The notes under the pieces are model-generated. The model saw only the letters and a list, made by a program, of their open reading frames with translations. It ran no database searches and was not told the origin of the DNA. A DNA stretch of 64,000 nucleotides from Bacteroidales bacterium (GTDB taxonomy: Bacteria > Bacteroidota > Bacteroidia > Bacteroidales > JAAYJT01), in the NCBI GenBank assembly GCA_014860575.1, contig JACZJK010000032.1:1-64000 (forward strand), in the 5' to 3' direction. A program made the translations under genes and the position numbers. Shown one piece after another: positions 29,232 to 38,055 of this stretch; the stretch's first letter is position 1, and each line of letters begins with the position of its first letter.

Positions 29232-30617
29232 ATGAGCACCAAGCCAATCACATATACTGACTTTGTTAGGTCTACTGAAAAAGTTGCATTCGATCGGGAG
29301 CATCGTAAAAAGATAAACTACAATATCTCAAAATACGATGCTGCTGTTAAAAATGGAAAAAGGCAGTTTAGTAACCTTGACCTGGCAAAAAAGAAAGCTG
29401 CCGTTATAAAATACAAGGTTATCAATGAACTTGACCGTTACCTTGTTGAGTTCGAAAAGAATTTTGAAGAAAGAGGTGGAAAAGTAATTTGGGCACTCGA
29501 TGCAGAAACTGCTGTAAAAGAAGTGCTGAATATTGCCAAGAAGCACAAAACCAAAATGGTGGTCAAATCGAAAAGCATGGTCACCGAAGAAATTGAGTTG
29601 AACAAACATCTCGCGAAGAATAAGATAGAAGTTGTTGAAACCGATTTAGGTGAATTCATTGTTCAGCAATTAGGGCAGGCGCCATATCATATTGTGACCC
29701 CAGCCATGCATCTGTCAAAGGAAGATGTAGCCAAACTTTTTCATGAAAAGTTTGAAATGCCTGAAAACAGCAGTCCTGAGCAAATAACTCATTTTGTAAG
29801 AAAGCTTTTGAGGGAGAAATTTAGCCAGGCTGAGATTGGAATTACCGGCGCTAATTTCCTGATTGCTGATACCGGCTCCATTGCAGTTAATGAAAATGAA
29901 GGCAATGGCATGATGACAATGTCAGGACCCAAAATTCATATAGCAATTACAGGAATTGAAAAAGTAATCCCATCAATAACTGATCTTGACTTATTTTGGC
30001 CATTGCTCTCAACCCATGGAACTGGTCAGCGGCTAAGCGCTTATTGCTCTGTTATCAATGGGCCACGACAGCAAAATGAAGCAGATGGCCCGGAGGCTAT
30101 GTATGTAATTTTAATTGATAACGGGCGAACCAATTTATTGGCTCAACCCAACCAGCGTCGTGCCTTGACCTGCATTCGTTGTGGTGCTTGCCTTAACGCC
30201 TGTCCTGTTTACAAAAATATTGGCGGGCATGCTTATGGAACCACTTACAGTGGTCCGATAGGCGCCGTTATTGCACCCTACATGCTTGATTTTGAAAAAT
30301 TCAAACATTTAAGTTTTGCTTCATCACTATGTGGTAATTGTACAGAAGTGTGCCCCGTGAATATCAACCTGCATGAGCTGTTGCTGCACAACCGGAATGA
30401 TTCAGTTAAACGCAACACCAGTACATTCTATGATAAAATCAGCATGTTGGTGATGAAAAGATTTATGATGAAAAGAAGCAGAATAGATGGTGCAAGCGCA
30501 GGTTTTAAAAACAAAATTCTAAGAAGATTCTTCAAAAAGGCCTGGGGTAGCAGAAGGCAAATGCCTGTAGTACAACCCAAATCGTTCCGTCAACTTTGGG
30601 AAGAGCGCCAGCAGTAA
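29232..30617 (+). CDS. LutB-like iron-sulfur protein (LUD domain plus two 4Fe-4S motifs)
   Basis: 461 residues. The LUD domain (about 60-300) includes VKSKSMVTEEI and ANFLIADTGSIAVNENEGNG. Two cluster-binding motifs follow: CIRCGACLNACPVY (about 314-327) and CGNCTEVCPVNI (about 364-375). A basic C-terminal tail completes the LutB architecture. LutB works with LutA and LutC in L-lactate oxidation to pyruvate. Neither partner is adjacent here; instead the gene forms a two-gene unit with rpiB (1-base gap). It could be a quinone-linked lactate oxidoreductase subunit whose partners lie elsewhere. Confidence 0.88.
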   Translation: MSTKPITYTDFVRSTEKVAFDREHRKKINYNISKYDAAVKNGKRQFSNLDLAKKKAAVIKYKVINELDRYLVEFEKNFEERGGKVIWALDAETAVKEVLNIAKKHKTKMVVKSKSMVTEEIELNKHLAKNKIEVVETDLGEFIVQQLGQAPYHIVTPAMHLSKEDVAKLFHEKFEMPENSSPEQITHFVRKLLREKFSQAEIGITGANFLIADTGSIAVNENEGNGMMTMSGPKIHIAITGIEKVIPSITDLDLFWPLLSTHGTGQRLSAYCSVINGPRQQNEADGPEAMYVILIDNGRTNLLAQPNQRRALTCIRCGACLNACPVYKNIGGHAYGTTYSGPIGAVIAPYMLDFEKFKHLSFASSLCGNCTEVCPVNINLHELLLHNRNDSVKRNTSTFYDKISMLVMKRFMMKRSRIDGASAGFKNKILRRFFKKAWGSRRQMPVVQPKSFRQLWEERQQ

Positions 30618-30621
30618 GGAA

Positions 30622-31128
30622 CTAATGCAATCCTTCAAATGAAGGGTGCGAAAGTATTCCGGCTAAAACATCTCTTACAGTTTCATCGCCATATGTTTGT
30701 AGTTTTTCTGAAAGTACTTTTTTTCGCTCCGGGCGATCTTTGATTTCTTTTATGATTGAGATCAACTCACGATATTGGGAAATTCTTAAAGCATCTTCAA
30801 GAGCCAATTGAATTGCGGACATATCCACCTGATCGCTCTCCTTTTTATCGGGTAAGCCAAAAGTCTCAAGTTCAACAATAATCGTTTCCAATATTTCACG
30901 ACCGAGTTTTTTAACAATATCAGAAGAGGATGCACCGGAAGTATCCCTCAAGGTCCAACTGCTGTAATCATAATTAATATTTCGTATCTGGTTGATTTTT
31001 TCTGAATCCCGGCCAAAGATCCGATCCAAAACCAGTACTGTGGTGCTTTTCCAGATATTGAGATCAAATTCTTTTTCGGCCAATTTCTCAATTTGTTTTC
31101 TCAGGAGTTCAATTTCTTTTTCAGCCAT
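30622..31128 (-). CDS. Conserved cytosolic protein of unknown function
   Basis: 168 residues from the ATG at 31128 (MAEKEIELLRKQIEKLAEKE). The upstream ATG at 31191 is rejected because a TACCTTTG -7 box lies between them (31156-31163). An N-terminal coiled coil is followed by an acidic helical domain with FGRDSEKINQIRNINYDYSSW. No signal peptide or membrane helix. I do not recognise the family. It is convergent with the LutB-like gene (4-base gap) and divergent from dnaG. Confidence 0.7.
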   Translation of the reverse strand: MAEKEIELLRKQIEKLAEKEFDLNIWKSTTVLVLDRIFGRDSEKINQIRNINYDYSSWTLRDTSGASSSDIVKKLGREILETIIVELETFGLPDKKESDQVDMSAIQLALEDALRISQYRELISIIKEIKDRPERKKVLSEKLQTYGDETVRDVLAGILSHPSFEGLH

Positions 31129-31155
31129 GTTGCTTTTATAATTAGTAGTGAATAA

Positions 31156-31163
31156 CAAAGGTA
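31156..31163 (-). promoter_or_regulatory. Bacteroidota -7 promoter box (TACCTTTG), decides start of the minus-strand gene
   Basis: Minus-strand TACCTTTG lies 27 bases upstream of the ATG at 31128 and inside the longer reading frame from 31191. Confidence 0.5.
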
Positions 31164-31211
31164 GCAATGTATTGTGTAATTTAGCCATCAACGAAATAAA
31201 TCACTAAATCA

Positions 31212-33167
31212 TTGATTTCAAAAGAAATAATTCAAACAATTATTGAAACCGCCAGGGTAGAGGAGGTGATTTCTGATTTTGTGAACCTTAAAAAAAGAGG
31301 CGCAAACTACATTGGGCTCTGCCCTTTCCATAATGAGAAAACTCCGTCTTTTTCGGTTTCGGCAACAAAAGGGATTTATAAATGCTTTGGGTGTGGAAAG
31401 GCTGGCAATGCTGTTAATTTCATTATGGAACACGAGCATTATACTTATCCTGAAGCCCTTCGGTTCCTGGCAAAGAAATATAATATTGAGGTTGAAGAGG
31501 AAGCCCAAACGCCTGAATATATTCAGGAACAAAATGAAAAAGAGAGCCTCTACAATATCAATCAGTTTGCGCAAAAGTTTTTTACTGATTGCCTGAACAA
31601 TCACCAGGAAGGAAAAGCTGTTGGATTAACTTATCTGAAAGAGCGCGATTTTACAGACGATAGCATTGAGCGTTTTCAACTTGGCTATTGTCCGGATACA
31701 TGGAAAGAGTTTACCGAACACGCATTAAAAAATGGTTATGAGCTGAAATTCCTGTTTAAAAGTGGATTAACTGTTGAGCGCGAAGGAGGTGATCATTTCG
31801 ATCGCTTCCGTGGTCGGGTAATTTTTCCGATCCAAAATCTTACTGGCAGGGTTCTGGGATTTGGCGGTCGCATCCTGAAAAAAGATCCCACCAAACCAAA
31901 ATATGTCAATTCGCCTGAGTCTGATATTTACAGCAAAAGTAAAGTCCTTTACGGGCTATTTCTGGCGAAGAATGCTATAAATTCTGCTGATAACTGTTTT
32001 CTGGTAGAGGGATATACTGATGTTATATCCTTGTTTCAAAATGGGATTCAGAATGTGGTTGCATCATCCGGAACATCGCTTACTACGGAGCAAATCAGAT
32101 TAATCAAACGCTATACAAATAACATTACCATTCTTTACGATGGTGATGAAGCAGGCCTGAAAGCTTCATTCCGTGGTATTGACCTGATCCTTGAGCAGGG
32201 AATGAATGTTAAAGTAGTTTTGTTTCCTGAAGGGGAGGACCCGGATTCTTATGCCAGAAAATACCGTCCCGCGGAAACTAAAACTTACCTGGCCGAAAAT
32301 GCAAAAGATTTCATCAGGCTAAAAACCGGTTTGTTACTCGAAGATGTTAAGAACGACCCTGTTAAGAAAGCCGGTCTGATAAAAGAAATAGTCGGGTCAA
32401 TTAGCCTCATTCCGGATGAAACAATGCGGCTTGAATACATAAAAGCATGTGCCGATCTCATGGATGTTGATGAGCCAATCTTGTTAAATGAACATAAGAA
32501 AAACCAAAGAAACAAACACAATAATACCAGAATTGCGGAAAGCCAGGATGAATCGGAGTTTATCCAACCAAGCAATATTACTGCCACGCAGGTTGAGTTT
32601 AAAACTGACAGTAGTGCCTTTCAGGAAAGTGAGATTATAAGGTTGTTACTTGCCTATGGAAATAAAGAAATTGCATTTGAAAAAGAAAACGAGTTTGGCC
32701 GCTTTGATTTATATCATGTAAGTGTGGCGGCATTTATCATCAACGACTTAAATACTGATGAAATAGTTTTTGAGAATCCAGGTTTTCAATTAATATTTAA
32801 CCAGATGGCAGAAAGTTTGAACCGGGATGGAATACTGCCGGACTTTCAATATTTCACTTCACATCCAGATCCTGCAATTGCCAGCCTCTCAATTGAACTT
32901 ATCAGCAACCGGCACGAACTCAGCGATAATTGGAGAATAAATAAAATCTATGTAAATGGTGAAGAGCAGTACTTAAAACAAACCGTTACAACATCGGTGT
33001 TGGCATTAAAGGCAAAAAAAATCAATCAAATTCTCCGAACCATTCAATCAAAAATGAGAAACAGCGCCAGTATAGAAGAGCAATTGGAACTACAAAAAGA
33101 AAATCAACGTTTTAAAGAAATACTGATCAGGATTAATAAAGAGCTTGGCCGGGTAATTGGATCGTAA
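31212..33167 (+). CDS. dnaG: DNA primase
   Basis: 651 residues, starting with TTG at 31212. There is an in-frame TAA at 31197 and no ATG between, and the text ISKEIIQTIIETARVEEVI matches DnaG N-termini. The CHC2 zinc-binding domain has CPFHNEKTPSF and CFGCGKAGNA (about 38-65). The Toprim catalytic core shows VEGYTDVI (about 265) and LYDGDEAG (about 310). The C-terminal helicase-interaction region is divergent, as usual in Bacteroidota. It makes RNA primers for replication. Confidence 0.96.
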   Translation: MISKEIIQTIIETARVEEVISDFVNLKKRGANYIGLCPFHNEKTPSFSVSATKGIYKCFGCGKAGNAVNFIMEHEHYTYPEALRFLAKKYNIEVEEEAQTPEYIQEQNEKESLYNINQFAQKFFTDCLNNHQEGKAVGLTYLKERDFTDDSIERFQLGYCPDTWKEFTEHALKNGYELKFLFKSGLTVEREGGDHFDRFRGRVIFPIQNLTGRVLGFGGRILKKDPTKPKYVNSPESDIYSKSKVLYGLFLAKNAINSADNCFLVEGYTDVISLFQNGIQNVVASSGTSLTTEQIRLIKRYTNNITILYDGDEAGLKASFRGIDLILEQGMNVKVVLFPEGEDPDSYARKYRPAETKTYLAENAKDFIRLKTGLLLEDVKNDPVKKAGLIKEIVGSISLIPDETMRLEYIKACADLMDVDEPILLNEHKKNQRNKHNNTRIAESQDESEFIQPSNITATQVEFKTDSSAFQESEIIRLLLAYGNKEIAFEKENEFGRFDLYHVSVAAFIINDLNTDEIVFENPGFQLIFNQMAESLNRDGILPDFQYFTSHPDPAIASLSIELISNRHELSDNWRINKIYVNGEEQYLKQTVTTSVLALKAKKINQILRTIQSKMRNSASIEEQLELQKENQRFKEILIRINKELGRVIGS

Positions 33168-33171
33168 ATAC

Positions 33172-33202
33172 TTTGTTCGGTTTTATCAAATAATTACCTT
33201 TA
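33172..33202 (+). promoter_or_regulatory. Bacteroidota promoter: TTTG (33172) - 19 bases - TACCTTTA (33195)
   Basis: A -33 TTTG and a -7 TACCTTTA (one mismatch to TAnnTTTG) are separated by 19 bases, the canonical spacing. The DUF2892 gene starts 33 bases downstream. Confidence 0.6.
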
Positions 33203-33235
33203 GCCCCTGTTATAAAATTACGAACCTTAAGCATA

Positions 33236-33451
33236 ATGAAAATGAAAAAGAATGTTGGCACCTTTGACGCTATTGTACGGTTCATCATAGCCGTTGGAAT
33301 TGGTGTGTTGATTTACCGCGAAATCCTTACCGGAACTCTTGCCATTTTACTGGGAATTGTAGCTGCTGCATTGCTAATTACCGGATTGGTAGGCTGGTGT
33401 GGAATTTATAGACTATTGGGCATCAGGACCTGTCCTAAAACAAGTAAATGA
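33236..33451 (+). CDS. DUF2892 (YgaP-type transmembrane) small membrane protein
   Basis: 71 residues with two hydrophobic helices (about 13-31 and 33-53). The MKKNVGTFDAIVRFIIAVG start and the GWCGIYRLLGIRTCP end are typical of DUF2892 proteins. These proteins, or this domain fused to rhodanese, often occur with sulfur-transfer, thioredoxin or ArsR genes, which matches the cluster that follows. Two Cys near the C-terminus are conserved in the family. Confidence 0.85.
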   Translation: MKMKKNVGTFDAIVRFIIAVGIGVLIYREILTGTLAILLGIVAAALLITGLVGWCGIYRLLGIRTCPKTSK

Positions 33452-33518
33452 TTTAATCACGAAATTCAACTTAATTTTTAGGGCATATGATTTGGTGGCA
33501 AAAATTTGCCGCCCAAAA

Positions 33519-33549
33519 CTTGCCTTTGCCTCTTTATGGATTATCTTTG
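33519..33549 (+). promoter_or_regulatory. Bacteroidota promoter: TTG (33520) - 19 bases - TATCTTTG (33542)
   Basis: A CTTG/TTG -33 element and a perfect TAnnTTTG -7 box are spaced by 19 bases, 40 bases before the ArsR-type repressor gene. This is one of the clearest promoters in the window. Confidence 0.65.
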
Positions 33550-33589
33550 CAAATAGAACTATCCAACTCCCCCACATTATCGAAAACTA

Positions 33590-33895
33590 ATGATTATGAA
33601 AACCAAAGATTATTCAAAGAAGCATAATGATATTGCCAGGATCACAAAACTGTTCAGTCACCCTGCGCGCATCCAGCTATTGGATATTCTTATGACCAAG
33701 GGTTATTGTAAAAGCGAAGACATGATGGAGGGTTTTCCGGTCTCTTTTACCACTGTGTCACAGCATTTAAAGGAATTCAGGGAGCTTGGGCTGGTTTATA
33801 AAAAACATAATGTATCAGGCATTTCGTACCACCTTAACCCGGAGAAATTTAATTTGATGAGAAACCAGCTTAATGATTTTTTTTCTTCTAAATAG
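33590..33895 (+). CDS. ArsR/SmtB-type winged-helix repressor
   Basis: 101 residues (start 33590, or the second Met at 33596). The winged-helix core reads LFSHPARIQLLDIL and PVSFTTVSQHLKEFRELGLV, typical of ArsR. The usual ELCVCDL metal motif is absent; a single Cys (YCKSEDMM) remains in the alpha-3 region, so the inducer is uncertain. It probably regulates itself and the redox/metalloid genes downstream. Confidence 0.88.
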   Translation: MIMKTKDYSKKHNDIARITKLFSHPARIQLLDILMTKGYCKSEDMMEGFPVSFTTVSQHLKEFRELGLVYKKHNVSGISYHLNPEKFNLMRNQLNDFFSSK

Positions 33896-34051
33896 GTAAA
33901 AACGTTTTTCTGGCATTGTTTTTAGTGGTGATAATCCGGGTAGCTGAAAACCCTTTAAAGAGCAATAAACAATCAAAAAAACTCTTAAAAAATAAATCAT
34001 TTCAATTAATTATTTGTTCATTTGTAAAAATTAACCCAAAACTAAAAGAAG

Positions 34052-34519
34052 ATGAAAAAGAATCTCATTGCATCGGCTGGTATTATTTTGTTAGTGCTAA
34101 GTTTCACCGCCTCTGCTTTTGCCCAGACCGAGTCCACTACTAAAGGGCCAGTTATCGAATTCGATAAAGAAACTCACGATTACGGAACCGTTTATGTTAA
34201 TGGCGATGGTAATTGTGTATTTACCTTTACAAATAAAGGTAATGAACCATTGGTTCTCTCTAATGTAAGGGCAGGATGTGGTTGCACCGTTCCCGAATGG
34301 CCTCGCGAGCCGGTTTTACCTGGAAAAAGTGCACAGATAAAGGTAAAATATACCACGTTAAACAGACCACATACCATTAATAAATCAATTGTAGTCACAT
34401 CAAACTCAATTGTTGACAATACGATTGTTCTAAGGATCAAAGGAGAGGTGGTTGCAGCACCTAACCAGGCATCACCGGAAAAAGTACAAAGCCAGCTTTC
34501 AGCGCCCGGGACTAAATAA
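34052..34519 (+). CDS. Exported DUF1573 protein, copy 1
   Basis: 155 residues with a signal peptide (LIASAGIILLVLSFTASAFA). The DUF1573 Ig-like core includes GPVIEFDKETHDYGTVYVNG and NVRAGCGCTVPEWPREPV. Its Cys pair (CGC) may bind metal or redox partners. Function is not established for the family, which is abundant in Bacteroidota. It is followed by a strong terminator (34541-34576). A close paralogue starts 617 bases downstream. Confidence 0.88.
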   Translation: MKKNLIASAGIILLVLSFTASAFAQTESTTKGPVIEFDKETHDYGTVYVNGDGNCVFTFTNKGNEPLVLSNVRAGCGCTVPEWPREPVLPGKSAQIKVKYTTLNRPHTINKSIVVTSNSIVDNTIVLRIKGEVVAAPNQASPEKVQSQLSAPGTK

Positions 34520-34540
34520 AAAGGTTTTAAACAAACTCAT

Positions 34541-34576
34541 AATGAGCCACTTAAAACGAGTTGGCTCATTTTTTAT
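34541..34576 (+). terminator. Rho-independent terminator after DUF1573 copy 1
   Basis: Perfect 9-bp stem AATGAGCCA/TGGCTCATT with a 12-base loop, followed immediately by a T-run. A second small hairpin motif (ATTTCG...CGAAAT) lies just after at 34583-34602. Confidence 0.8.
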
Positions 34577-34619
34577 TAAAATATTTCGGGATTCGACGAA
34601 ATGATAAATAAATTATTAA

Positions 34620-34627
34620 TAATTTTG
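34620..34627 (+). promoter_or_regulatory. Bacteroidota -7 promoter box (TAATTTTG) for DUF1573 copy 2
   Basis: TAATTTTG matches TAnnTTTG, 41 bases before the ATG at 34669. Confidence 0.45.
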
Positions 34628-34668
34628 CCGCATCCTTAAATTTTAAGGATCAATTAAAAAGTATAATT

Positions 34669-35136
34669 ATGAAAAAGGTAGTTTTTTCTTTAACCGGCAT
34701 GATCTTCTTGATGCTGTCGTTTGGCTTTTCCTTACTGGCACAAGAAGAAGCGAAAGTCTCAGGGCCATTGATTGAGTTCGACAAAGAAACCCACGATTAT
34801 GGGACAATTTATGTTAATGGCGATGGTAATTGTGTATTTACTTTTACCAACAAGGGAAACGAACCGCTCCTCTTAACTAACGTAAGGGCCGGATGCGGTT
34901 GTACCGTACCCCAGTGGCCACGCGAACCAGTGCTGCCAGGCGAAAGCGCTGAAATTAAAGTCAAGTACACAACTGTCAATAGGCCACACACGATCAACAA
35001 ATCTATTGTAGTTACATCAAATTCTGTTACCAAGAATACTGTTGTCCTGAGAATTAAAGGTGAAGTAGTGCAGGCTCCGGATCAGGCATTGCCGGAAAAG
35101 ACAAAAAGCTCTTTATCATCTCCAGGGCCTAAATAA
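34669..35136 (+). CDS. Exported DUF1573 protein, copy 2
   Basis: 155 residues, the same length as copy 1 and nearly identical over the DUF1573 core (EFDKETHDYGTIYVNG, RAGCGCTVPQWPREPV); the signal peptide and the C-terminal tail are more divergent. The duplication includes the 3' flank: both genes are followed by a terminator and then by a near-identical 27-base segment (34576-34602 and 35187-35213). It likely acts in the periplasm; role unknown. Confidence 0.88.
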   Translation: MKKVVFSLTGMIFLMLSFGFSLLAQEEAKVSGPLIEFDKETHDYGTIYVNGDGNCVFTFTNKGNEPLLLTNVRAGCGCTVPQWPREPVLPGESAEIKVKYTTVNRPHTINKSIVVTSNSVTKNTVVLRIKGEVVQAPDQALPEKTKSSLSSPGPK

Positions 35137-35155
35137 GGATTAATGATATTATTAC

Positions 35156-35186
35156 GAGCCACTTGATTACGAGTGGTTCTTTTTTG
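35156..35186 (+). terminator. Rho-independent terminator after DUF1573 copy 2
   Basis: Stem GAGCCACT/AGTGGTTC (one G-T pair) followed by a T-run to 35186. It occupies the same relative place as the terminator of copy 1. Confidence 0.7.
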
Positions 35187-35297
35187 TTAAAATATTTCGG
35201 GATTCGTCGAAATAGGAAATGATTATGGTTTGTACAACATATCTTAATATTCTTTACTACCAAAAAATGATTTGTGAGGTTTAACTAACTAATTCTG

Positions 35298-35768
35298 ATG
35301 ATTATGAAACAAAAAATGATTGCATTTATGAGCTTTGTATTCGGATTGATCCTTTTTTCAAATTGTTCACGACCAGATACAGCTGCAAAGGAAGAGAACA
35401 GCTATGTTTCTGTGGTTGCAGATAATCTTGAGGATTACCCTGTAAGGGTTTTATCTTTTCACACAAGCAATCGCTGCCAAACTTGCCTCACCATTGAAAA
35501 AATTGTACGGGAAACGGTTTTGACAGAGTATAAGGAGCAGGTTGAAGACGGAACACTAAAGCTTTATGTCATGAATGTTGAACAGGCCGAAAATCAAAAA
35601 ATAGCTGAAGAATATGTGGCTTATGGTTCGGCTTTGTTTGTTAGTTCCGGTGTCGGCGAACTCACAGAAATAAGTGATCTGACCAACAACGCCTTTATGT
35701 ATGCCGGAACAAACGCTGATAAATTCATAGAAATTTTGCGCTCAACGCTTAATCAGCACCTTGAATAG
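35298..35768 (+). CDS. ArsF-like thioredoxin-fold lipoprotein
   Basis: 156 residues (start 35298 or 35304). A lipoprotein signal ends at LFSNC. The mature part has a thioredoxin-like motif NRCQTCLTIEKIV (about 57-69), followed by a family-typical LKLYVMNVEQAENQKIAEEY segment. It matches the small proteins annotated as ArsF-family, found with ArsG-type transporters. The name comes from an aromatic arsenical/nitroaryl operon, so the true substrate here is uncertain. It may act as a periplasmic redox partner of the membrane protein encoded 2 bases downstream. Confidence 0.65.
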   Translation: MIMKQKMIAFMSFVFGLILFSNCSRPDTAAKEENSYVSVVADNLEDYPVRVLSFHTSNRCQTCLTIEKIVRETVLTEYKEQVEDGTLKLYVMNVEQAENQKIAEEYVAYGSALFVSSGVGELTEISDLTNNAFMYAGTNADKFIEILRSTLNQHLE

Positions 35769-35770
35769 CT

Positions 35771-36493
35771 ATGGAATACCTGCAATCATTACTTGAGGCT
35801 TCCTCTTTTCCGATCTTTACAGCCTTTATTTTGGGTTTGATGACTGCTGTAAGCCCTTGTCCGCTGGCAACAAACATCACTGCTACGGCCTTTATCGCCC
35901 GTGAGATCAACAACAAAAAATATGTGTTCCTCAGCGGAGTAGTTTATACCCTTGGACGAGCCATTACCTACACGCTTATTGGTGTGATACTGTATTTCGG
36001 AGCAAGCACATTTCAAATCGCTCATTTTTTCCAGAAATATGGCGAGCGTCTACTCGGGCCGCTGCTGCTGATTTTTGGGATTTTCATGCTGGATTATATT
36101 AAAATAAATATACCCGGATTGCGCGGAGGTATTGTCAATAAGCTTTTGGAGCGTATCAAAATCAATAACCTCTGGAGTGCCTTGCTTATTGGCGTATTGT
36201 TTGCACTGGCATTTTGTCCCTATAGCGGTGTATTGTATTTTGGCATGCTAATCCCGATGACTGTCGCCAGCCCCGACGGCCTGATCCTTCCATTTGTTTT
36301 TGCCATTGCCACCGGGCTACCTGTAATTTTAGTGGCTTATTTGCTGGCATACAGTGTTTCAGGGATCAGCAGTTTTTATAACAAGATGAAAATCTTTGAA
36401 AAATGGTTCAGAAGGGTAGTTGCCATTGTTTTCATTGTGGTCGGACTGTATTATATTTTCGATTTCTATATTAATCCTTTTCTTATCTCGTAA
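35771..36493 (+). CDS. ArsG/CcdA-like (DsbD-family) membrane protein
   Basis: 240 residues with about six helices. Two symmetrical Cys-Pro sites in membrane segments (AVSPCPLATNITATAFI and ALAFCPYSGVLYFGMLIP) mark the DsbD/CcdA superfamily of thiol-electron carriers. Relatives next to ArsF-like lipoproteins are called ArsG-type transporters. It could pass electrons to the preceding lipoprotein or export an organo-metalloid. It is in one operon with its neighbours (2- and 5-base gaps). Confidence 0.75.
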   Translation: MEYLQSLLEASSFPIFTAFILGLMTAVSPCPLATNITATAFIAREINNKKYVFLSGVVYTLGRAITYTLIGVILYFGASTFQIAHFFQKYGERLLGPLLLIFGIFMLDYIKINIPGLRGGIVNKLLERIKINNLWSALLIGVLFALAFCPYSGVLYFGMLIPMTVASPDGLILPFVFAIATGLPVILVAYLLAYSVSGISSFYNKMKIFEKWFRRVVAIVFIVVGLYYIFDFYINPFLIS

Positions 36494-36498
36494 TAGCT

Positions 36499-37776
36499 AT
36501 GGAAGCTAAGAAAGAACTTAAGATTTTCGCCTGGTTACTGGTATTTTTCCTGGCAGCATATTTTCTACCTATTGGCGAAACCCGTTTTGACAATGCCGTT
36601 TACGAAGCGCTTGTGCTTACCAAGTGGTATGCCCGTGAACATGTATTGCTTTGTTTGATACCCGCGTTTTTCATTGCCGGTGTAATTGCAGTTTTTATCA
36701 GCCAGGCAGCGGTTATCAAATATTTTGGGGCGAAAGCCAACAAATATTTGGCGTACCTGGTAGCGTCGGTTTCCGGCACCATTCTGGCGGTATGTTCCTG
36801 CACAATTCTGCCTTTGTTTTCAAGCATCCATAAAAGAGGAGCTGGATTGGGACCAGCCATTGCCTTTCTTTATTCCGGCCCCGCCATAAACATTTTGGCA
36901 ATCATTCTTACTGCAAGAATTCTGGGGTGGGAACTTGGTTTGGCAAGAATCGTAGGGGCGGTGGTTTTCAGCCTGGTAATTGGGCTGCTTATGGCGTTTT
37001 TCTTCAGGAAAGAAGAAAAAGAGCGTAACGATGCTCAAATGAATGTTCCGGATGTACCGGAAACAAGGCCCATGTGGCAAACTTCTTCTCACTTTTTTAT
37101 TCTCGTATTTATCCTCGTATTTGCCAACTGGGGAACCCAGGATATTTTCGGCATCAGTAAATGGCATATTACAGCATTTTTTGGCATTGCTTTCATGTTT
37201 TCGCTGGTATATATTCTTAAAATGAAGTGGCAACATGTTGTGCTGGCTGCCTTACCGGCGATTGTAAGCAGTTTTATTTTTAGTGCCCCCGAAATACCGT
37301 TTATCCTGGCTGTTGCCGGTTTGGTTGTTTTAACCCTTTCAAAAGAAGGAGAACCCCGTGAATGGCTTTATGAAACCTGGGGTTTCACAAAACAGATTTT
37401 ACCTCTGCTCGCTGCAGGAGTGATGATTGCCGGACTATTACTTGGAACCGAAAACGGCGAAGGGCTTATTCCCAATGCCTGGGTAGCCACATTGGTTGGT
37501 GGAAATTCGTTATTCTCTAATTTGTTTGCTTCTGTGTTTGGTGCTTTCATGTATTTTGCAACCCTAACAGAGGTTCCCATTTTGCAAGGATTGATTGCTT
37601 CAGGGATGGGCCAGGGTCCTGCGTTAGCCCTTTTACTTGCAGGACCAGCGCTTTCATTGCCCAATATGCTGGTTATCCACAGTGTAATGGGTTTTAAGAA
37701 AACCGCTACATTTATTCTGCTCGTGATAATTATGGCCACAATTTCAGGGTTGATTTTTGGATCATTTTATAATTAA
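36499..37776 (+). CDS. DUF318 permease (ArsP/two-component-type permease)
   Basis: 425 residues and about ten helices. The DUF318 signature CSCTILPLFSSIHKRGAGLGPAIAFLYSGPA contains the conserved Cys pair; a second half repeats the fold (EVPILQGLIASGMGQGPAL ... LAGPALSLPNML). Members include ArsP organoarsenical exporters and uncharacterised permeases found next to redox-active disulfide proteins. Here it is followed by exactly such a protein 6 bases on. A role in metalloid or thiol-related export is likely; substrate unproven. Confidence 0.88.
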   Translation: MEAKKELKIFAWLLVFFLAAYFLPIGETRFDNAVYEALVLTKWYAREHVLLCLIPAFFIAGVIAVFISQAAVIKYFGAKANKYLAYLVASVSGTILAVCSCTILPLFSSIHKRGAGLGPAIAFLYSGPAINILAIILTARILGWELGLARIVGAVVFSLVIGLLMAFFFRKEEKERNDAQMNVPDVPETRPMWQTSSHFFILVFILVFANWGTQDIFGISKWHITAFFGIAFMFSLVYILKMKWQHVVLAALPAIVSSFIFSAPEIPFILAVAGLVVLTLSKEGEPREWLYETWGFTKQILPLLAAGVMIAGLLLGTENGEGLIPNAWVATLVGGNSLFSNLFASVFGAFMYFATLTEVPILQGLIASGMGQGPALALLLAGPALSLPNMLVIHSVMGFKKTATFILLVIIMATISGLIFGSFYN

Positions 37777-37782
37777 GCAATT

Positions 37783-38037
37783 ATGAAAAAAGTTGATATC
37801 ACTGTTTTAGGACCGGGTTGTCCCAATTGTATCAGGCTTGAGACTATGTGCCGGGAAGCAATTAAAAATATTGATGTTGAAGCCAGTATAAATAAAATAA
37901 CGGATCATGAAAAGATTGCCGATCATGGAGTTTATCTGACACCGGGCTTGATTATCAATGAAAAGTTAGTGCTCAGCGGAAAAATGCCAACGCTGGCAAC
38001 ATTAGAAAACTGGATTAAAACGGCAGCAAAAGAGTAG
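37783..38037 (+). CDS. Thioredoxin-like mini-protein (redox-active disulfide protein), CPNC
   Basis: 84 residues with the start MKKVDITVLGPGCPNCIRLE. This is the small thioredoxin-fold family (Thioredoxin_3) usually encoded next to DUF318 permeases. The CPNC pair is at residues 13-16; the conserved cis-Pro region is YLTPGLIINEKLV. No signal peptide, so it is cytosolic. A paralogue lies at 38809. Confidence 0.88.
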   Translation: MKKVDITVLGPGCPNCIRLETMCREAIKNIDVEASINKITDHEKIADHGVYLTPGLIINEKLVLSGKMPTLATLENWIKTAAKE

Positions 38038-38055
38038 ATTGAATTTTATCAGACA

